From positions 1 through 9,233 of the forward strand of contig DAITAZ010000068.1 in assembly GCA_036824045.1 (NCBI GenBank): 9,233 bases of DNA, written 5' to 3'. Positions within the stretch are counted from its first letter, which is position 1. Each line of letters begins with the position of its first letter. Shown in pieces: positions 5,003-9,233 of this stretch. The stretch comes from DAITAZ01 sp036824045 (GTDB taxonomy: Bacteria; Pseudomonadota; Gammaproteobacteria; Burkholderiales; Rhodocyclaceae). Below the pieces are notes generated by a model. The model did no database searches, was not told the origin of the DNA, and saw only the letters and a program-made list of their open reading frames with translations. The translations under genes were made by a program, and so were the position numbers.

Positions 5003-8000
5003 CTACACGTGCGCCTCGCCCCGCCCCGATCTTGCCCGCAAAGCCTCATAGAGCATCGCCGGGCCCAACAGGGTGTCCTTCAAGCCCTCCCGTATTCTCT
5101 CAGAGCCCAGCGCCTGGCTGCTCATGGCCGTGTGTGCTTCCAGTGCATCCATGATGGCGTTCATCAGTGCCTGCGAGAGGTCCGGCGAATTGGCGAACTG
5201 CTCCTTGGTGTTGTTGGCAGCTTGCTGCACCAGGGTTTCGTTCTCGAGCAGCTTCCCCTTCAGGACACCATTCACGTAGACCAGTTGGTCGTTGTCCGAA
5301 AGTTCCCCCTCGAACAGGCCATTCACCTTCTGGATGATTTCATCGAGGAAGGCCTTCTCCTTGTCGTGCAGCGTGCCGCTGCCAGTCTCGGTCATCGGCG
5401 GCAGCTTCTGTGCCTCGCCCTGCTTCAGGTCCAGGGTCTGCTGACCCTTGTTTCTCAAAGAGTGGTGGGTCAGCGTCACCTTGGACAGGTCGACCGTTTC
5501 CCGCTCGCGCCCGAAGTCGAGCAGCGGGATCAGGCGCTTGAAGAAGAGATAGCGCTTCTCGATGTCGGTATTGCCGTAGTCGAAAATCTGCGACAGGAAG
5601 GCATACAGCCGGTTGAAAGCGCCCATGTCGCCCTTGAACAGGGTCAGTGCGGCCATGATGTCCTTGGCTGCCTGGGCGGCTTTCTCGTCGTGGTTGGCTT
5701 CGGCGGTGGCTTTCTCGTGCTGGGCGGCCTTGTAGCGTTTCAGCAGGCGGTCGGCCACCGGGGCGATGGCGGCGCTGAGTTGGGCCTGGGTGGCCTTGGG
5801 GTTGGTTTCGGCCTCGGCCACACGGTCGACCTCGAAACCATCGTAGTAGCCCGTGGCATCCAGCTTGGCGCGTAGGTCCAGCACCCGGTGCGGGTCGGTA
5901 TTGGCTTCGAGTTCAGCGGTCTCGTAATAGGTCTTGAAGGCGGCCAGGATGTCCTGGGGCTCGTTGACGAAATCGAGGATGTAGGTGGTGTCCTTGCCGG
6001 GATGGGCGCGGTTGAGGCGTGACAGCGTCTGCACGGCCTGGATGCCGCCCAGCCGCTTGTCCACGTACATGCCGCACAGCAAGGGCTGGTCGAAGCCGGT
6101 CTGGAATTTGTTGGCCACCAGGAGCAGGTGGAAGCCGGGATCGGCAAAGGCGTCGCGGATGTCGCGCCCATTGAGGCCGGGGTTCAGGCCTTTGCTCGTT
6201 TCGGTGACCGGCGCGGGATAGCTCTCAGGGTCGTCGATCTCGCCCGAGAACGCCACCAGCACGCCAAGGGCGTAGTTGCGCTTGCCAATGTAAGCGCGGA
6301 TGGCCTTCTGCCAGCGCACCGCTTCGCGGCGCGAGCTCACCACCACCATGGCCTTGGCCTGGCCGGCCAGCAGCGGCTGCACGTTCTCGCGGAAGTGCTC
6401 GACGACGGTCTGCACTTTCTGGCTGATGTTGTACGGGTGCAGGCGTACCCACTGCATGATGCCCTTCAGCGCTTCCGATTTCTCCACCTGCTGCTCGTCG
6501 TACTCCTTGCCGTTGTGGGCCAGCTTGAAGGCCATCTTGTAGGGGGTGTAGTTCTTCAGCACGTCGAGGATGAAACCTTCCTCAATCGCCTGGCGCATGG
6601 AGTAGACGTGGAAGGGCTCGGGCAGGCCCTCCGCGTTCTTGCGGCCGAACAACTCCAGGGTTTTCTGCTTGGGCGTGGCGGTGAAAGCCAGGTAGGTGAT
6701 GTTTTTTTCCTGGCTGGCTTTTGCTGCCATCTGGGCGGCCAGCACCGTTTCCGTATCCACTTCACCGCCATCGGCCAGTTCCTGCAATTCTTCGGCTGAG
6801 AGCAGTTGTTTCAGCTTGGCCGCCGCTTCGCCGGTCTGCGAGCTGTGCGCCTCGTCGGCAATCACCGCGAAACGTTTGCCCTCGGTGGCTGCGAGCTTCT
6901 GCACTGCTTCCAGCGCGAAGGGGAAGGTCTGGATGGTGCAGACGATGATCTTCTTGCCGTCCTTGAGCGCCTGGCCGAGCTGGCTGCTCTTGCTGCCATG
7001 CTCGTCGGTAATGGTCGCCACCACGCCGGTGGTGCGCTGGAAGTCGAAGATGGCTTCCTGCAACTGGGCGTCGAGCACGGTGCGGTCGGACACCACCAGC
7101 ACGCTGTCGAAAACCTTCTGGTGCGCCCCATCGTGCAGGTCGGCCAGGAAGTGAGCGCTCCAGGCAATCGAGTTGGTCTTGCCGGAGCCGGCCGAGTGTT
7201 GAATCAGGTAGCGCCCGCCGGCACCGTGCTCCAGCACGTCCGCCACCAGCTTGCGGGTGGCGTCGAGCTGGTGATAACGGGGGAAGATCAGGCCGGCGAG
7301 CTGCTTCTTGTCGTTGCGCCTGGCCGTCAGATAGCGGCCAAGGATTTCCAGCCAGCTATCCCGCTGCCAGACCTCCTCCCACAGGTAGTAGGTGGCAAAG
7401 CCGAACGGATTGGGCGCGTTGCCGGCGCCACCGGCATTGCCCCGGTTGAAGGGCAGGAAGACGGTGCTGGTGCCCGCCAGCTTGGTGGTCATCATTACTT
7501 CCGACTGGCTGACGGCAAAGTGCACCAGCGCCCCGCCGGGGAAAGCCAGCAGCGGTTCCACATGGCCGCCCCTGGGCTGCGGATGACGGTCGAAGCGGTA
7601 CTGGTCCACAGCGTCGCCGACGCTCTGGGTGAAGTCGGATTTCAGTTCGGCAGTGGCCACGGCCACGCCATTGACGAACAGCACCAGGTCCACCGCCTCG
7701 CTGGCGTTGTTGAGCGAGTGATGCACCTGCCGCACCACGCGCAGGCGGTTGGCCGCGTAGGCGGCCTGGATGGCCGGGTTGAGGCCGAGCGCCGGCCTGA
7801 ACTGCACCAGCGACAACGGCTTTTTCAGCCCCACCAACTCCACCCCCCGGCGCAGTACTTCCAGCGTGCCCTGATCAAAGAGGCATTTGCGCACCCGCTC
7901 GGCCAGCACCTTGGGCAGGCTGGCGCCGTGGGTCTTGGTCAGCGCCTGCCAGGCATCCGGCTGGGTGCGCTCCACCCAGGCCAGCAGGTCGGGCAGGAAC

Positions 8001-8116
8001 AAGGCGTTCTGGCGATCGTAGTGGGCCGCATCGCCTTCGGCGTACAACCAGCCATGCTGGCCCAGGTGGGCGCAGATGGCTGACTCGAAGTGGATTTCCT
8101 GGTGCAGGGCGGGCAT
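5003..8116 (-). CDS. hsdR: Type I restriction enzyme R subunit (HsdR)
   Basis: This 1037-residue protein is the motor and nuclease of a type I restriction-modification complex. It would translocate and cut unmodified DNA when bound to HsdM2-HsdS. The N-terminal nuclease has D143 (AVDLVLFVNG) and E157-L-K159 (ATAELKS), a PD-(D/E)xK site, followed by a QY(R) segment near 172. Superfamily 2 helicase motifs follow in order: HSAGSGKT 307-314, DEAH 421-424, LAFTATP 476-482, VANKFQTGFDQP 667-678 and TLSRLNR 697-703. From about residue 720 it is helical and charged, as expected for the complex-assembly region. Length is normal and no frameshift is seen, so it looks functional. The ATG at 8116 has only a weak ribosome-binding site, and an in-frame stop lies a few codons upstream, so no earlier start is possible. 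hsdM and hsdS are not in the window; fic lies directly upstream. Confidence 0.96.
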   Translation of the reverse strand: MPALHQEIHFESAICAHLGQHGWLYAEGDAAHYDRQNALFLPDLLAWVERTQPDAWQALTKTHGASLPKVLAERVRKCLFDQGTLEVLRRGVELVGLKKPLSLVQFRPALGLNPAIQAAYAANRLRVVRQVHHSLNNASEAVDLVLFVNGVAVATAELKSDFTQSVGDAVDQYRFDRHPQPRGGHVEPLLAFPGGALVHFAVSQSEVMMTTKLAGTSTVFLPFNRGNAGGAGNAPNPFGFATYYLWEEVWQRDSWLEILGRYLTARRNDKKQLAGLIFPRYHQLDATRKLVADVLEHGAGGRYLIQHSAGSGKTNSIAWSAHFLADLHDGAHQKVFDSVLVVSDRTVLDAQLQEAIFDFQRTTGVVATITDEHGSKSSQLGQALKDGKKIIVCTIQTFPFALEAVQKLAATEGKRFAVIADEAHSSQTGEAAAKLKQLLSAEELQELADGGEVDTETVLAAQMAAKASQEKNITYLAFTATPKQKTLELFGRKNAEGLPEPFHVYSMRQAIEEGFILDVLKNYTPYKMAFKLAHNGKEYDEQQVEKSEALKGIMQWVRLHPYNISQKVQTVVEHFRENVQPLLAGQAKAMVVVSSRREAVRWQKAIRAYIGKRNYALGVLVAFSGEIDDPESYPAPVTETSKGLNPGLNGRDIRDAFADPGFHLLLVANKFQTGFDQPLLCGMYVDKRLGGIQAVQTLSRLNRAHPGKDTTYILDFVNEPQDILAAFKTYYETAELEANTDPHRVLDLRAKLDATGYYDGFEVDRVAEAETNPKATQAQLSAAIAPVADRLLKRYKAAQHEKATAEANHDEKAAQAAKDIMAALTLFKGDMGAFNRLYAFLSQIFDYGNTDIEKRYLFFKRLIPLLDFGRERETVDLSKVTLTHHSLRNKGQQTLDLKQGEAQKLPPMTETGSGTLHDKEKAFLDEIIQKVNGLFEGELSDNDQLVYVNGVLKGKLLENETLVQQAANNTKEQFANSPDLSQALMNAIMDALEAHTAMSSQALGSERIREGLKDTLLGPAMLYEALRARSGRGEAHV

Positions 8117-8142
8117 GGGGAAACTTTCAGACGCAACGGCTC

Positions 8143-8172
8143 AATGTAAGGGAAAGCCGTTTTTCTTACATT
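8143..8172. promoter_or_regulatory. Inverted repeat in the fic–hsdR gap, possible operator or hairpin
   Basis: Perfect 8-bp arms AATGTAAG (8143-8150) and CTTACATT (8165-8172) are separated by 14 bases. The right arm overlaps the fic stop codon (8166-8168). In plus-strand RNA the stem could extend inward through two G-U pairs to a GCCG loop. In the fic/hsdR transcript those two become A-C mismatches. The 49-base gap is AT-rich compared with its surroundings. It could be an operator governing hsdR separately from fic, or a transcript hairpin; it has no clear terminator T-tract in the reading direction. Confidence 0.4.
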
Positions 8173-9233
8173 AAAAACAATCTTAAGTAAGCTTCGAAGG
8201 AGTACACCCGGCCCTTCTGCAAGCCCGTAATTTCTTTCAGCACACCAATCTTCACCAGATCGCGGATCAAGGCGTTCGCCGTCGGGTGGCTGACCTGGAT
8301 GCCCTTTGCCAGCTCGCCCGCTGAAACGATGGGGCGCCGGTAGAGCAGATGGAGCGCCGCCCGCGCATTGCCAGCCCGCTTGCCCAGCCCCAGCACGGCG
8401 GATTCGAATTCAGTGCGCAAGGCCAGAATCTGCCGGAAGACATCCCGGCCCTTGGCCGCCGTCTCGGCCACGCCAGCCAGAAAGAAACGCACCCAGTGGA
8501 TCAGATCATTGGATACGCGCACCCGCGTCAGCGCATCGTAATAGCTCGCCCGGTTGCGCTCGAAGAAATCCGAGAGGTAGAGCGAAGGCTTGGCCAACAG
8601 GCCGTGGCTGATCAGGTAGAGCGGAATCAGCAGGCGGCCGATCCGGCCGTTGCCGTCGCAAAACGGGTGGATGGTCTCGAACTGGTAATGGCTGATGGCG
8701 ATGCGTACCAGATGCGGCACCGTGACCGCCTCGTTGTGCCAGAACTTCTCCAGATCGCCCATCAGTTCCGGCACGCCATCGGGGTGCGGAGGAATGAAAG
8801 CGGCATCGGCCAGGCTCGAACCCCCGATCCAGTTCTGGCTGCTGCGGAACTCCCCCGGCTGCTTGTGCTCGCCGCGCACGCCGCGCATCAGGATCTCGTG
8901 GGTCTGCCGGAGCAGCCGGTTCGACAAGGGCAGGGAGTTCAGCTCGCTGACGGCGACGTTAACCGCGTCGATGTAATTGCGCACCTCGCGCCAGTCGTCT
9001 CGCTTCTCGGGGCGGATATCCTCCTCCGGCATCAGCGCCTCGTCGATGCCGGTCTGCGTCCCCTCGATGCGGCTGGAAGTCTGCGCTTCCTTCACCACGT
9101 GCATCTCGATGAACAGGTCGATGTCCGGCACGATCAGCGAAAACGCATTCAACTCGCCCAGCGCCCGGTTCGCCTGCTCCAGCAACGCATTGATCGACGC
9201 ATCCTCCCACGACCATTCGTGGTTCACCGGCAC
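8166..9233 (-). CDS. Fic-domain AMP-transferase with winged-helix C-terminus, 5' end cut by the window
   Basis: Fic enzymes usually transfer AMP from ATP to Ser, Thr or Tyr of target proteins. The visible 355 residues contain the complete core motif HPFCDGNGRIGR (189-200), with the catalytic His and the Mg/phosphate-binding residues. An N-terminal inhibitory-helix motif SSRIEG (53-58) fits (S/T)xxxE(G/N), so it is class II and self-inhibited by the Glu. The flap before the active site reads FIPPHPDGVPELM (146-158). Residues about 293-350 form a winged helix-turn-helix (SAGELAKGIQVSHPTANALIRDLVKIGVL), suggesting DNA binding or autoregulation. The last complete codon at the edge is GTG, but relatives have extra residues before this point, so the true start is probably beyond 9233. 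It lies 49 bases upstream of hsdR, a known placement for Fic genes in type I loci. The target is unknown. Confidence 0.93.
   Translation of the reverse strand: MPVNHEWSWEDASINALLEQANRALGELNAFSLIVPDIDLFIEMHVVKEAQTSSRIEGTQTGIDEALMPEEDIRPEKRDDWREVRNYIDAVNVAVSELNSLPLSNRLLRQTHEILMRGVRGEHKQPGEFRSSQNWIGGSSLADAAFIPPHPDGVPELMGDLEKFWHNEAVTVPHLVRIAISHYQFETIHPFCDGNGRIGRLLIPLYLISHGLLAKPSLYLSDFFERNRASYYDALTRVRVSNDLIHWVRFFLAGVAETAAKGRDVFRQILALRTEFESAVLGLGKRAGNARAALHLLYRRPIVSAGELAKGIQVSHPTANALIRDLVKIGVLKEITGLQKGRVYSFEAYLRLFLM

Noticed and set aside
6806..8083. Long plus-strand open frame opposite hsdR (425 codons)
   Set aside because: It is antisense to the helicase and nuclease region of HsdR, with low-complexity composition and no domain. 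The same applies to the frame at 5009-5875.

Overview
The window is high-GC DNA from a proteobacterium, most likely a betaproteobacterium (a Rhodocyclales-like relative is my guess). The case rests on a run of core genes in a familiar order: the last codons of what looks like zapD, then yacG, a MutT/Nudix–ThiE-like fusion and a DUF815 AAA+ ATPase. A lipoprotein MltA and an Amt-type ammonium transporter with a sigma-54/NtrC-like control region follow. No RNA genes, transposases, CRISPR arrays or attachment sites are visible.

Bases 1-2279 hold two converging groups. On the plus strand, a zapD tail overlaps yacG by one base. On the minus strand, reading from about 2191 down to 291, lie a 34-residue single-span membrane protein, the DUF815 ATPase and the Nudix–ThiE-like protein. 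The first two overlap by 8 bp and the last two are one base apart, so they look like one translationally coupled operon. The operon diverges from mltA across an 88-base gap that holds a -10-like TATACT inside an inverted repeat.

Bases 2280-4990 carry mltA and amt on the plus strand. The 167 bases between them look like a nitrogen-control promoter: three GCAC-N7-GTGC dyads, then a GG-N10-GC sigma-54 element, with a short leader to the amt start. Nothing else in the region is nitrogen-related and no glnK is adjacent. A strong hairpin with a 12-bp perfect stem closes the unit and probably also serves the converging hsdR.

Bases 5003-9233, all on the minus strand, are an accessory defence segment. 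A class II Fic adenylyltransferase with a C-terminal winged helix (cut by the window edge) lies upstream of a complete type I restriction subunit HsdR. hsdM and hsdS are not in the window and would be expected further upstream, past 9233. A 49-base gap between fic and hsdR contains an 8-bp perfect inverted repeat that overlaps the fic stop codon and may be a regulatory site.
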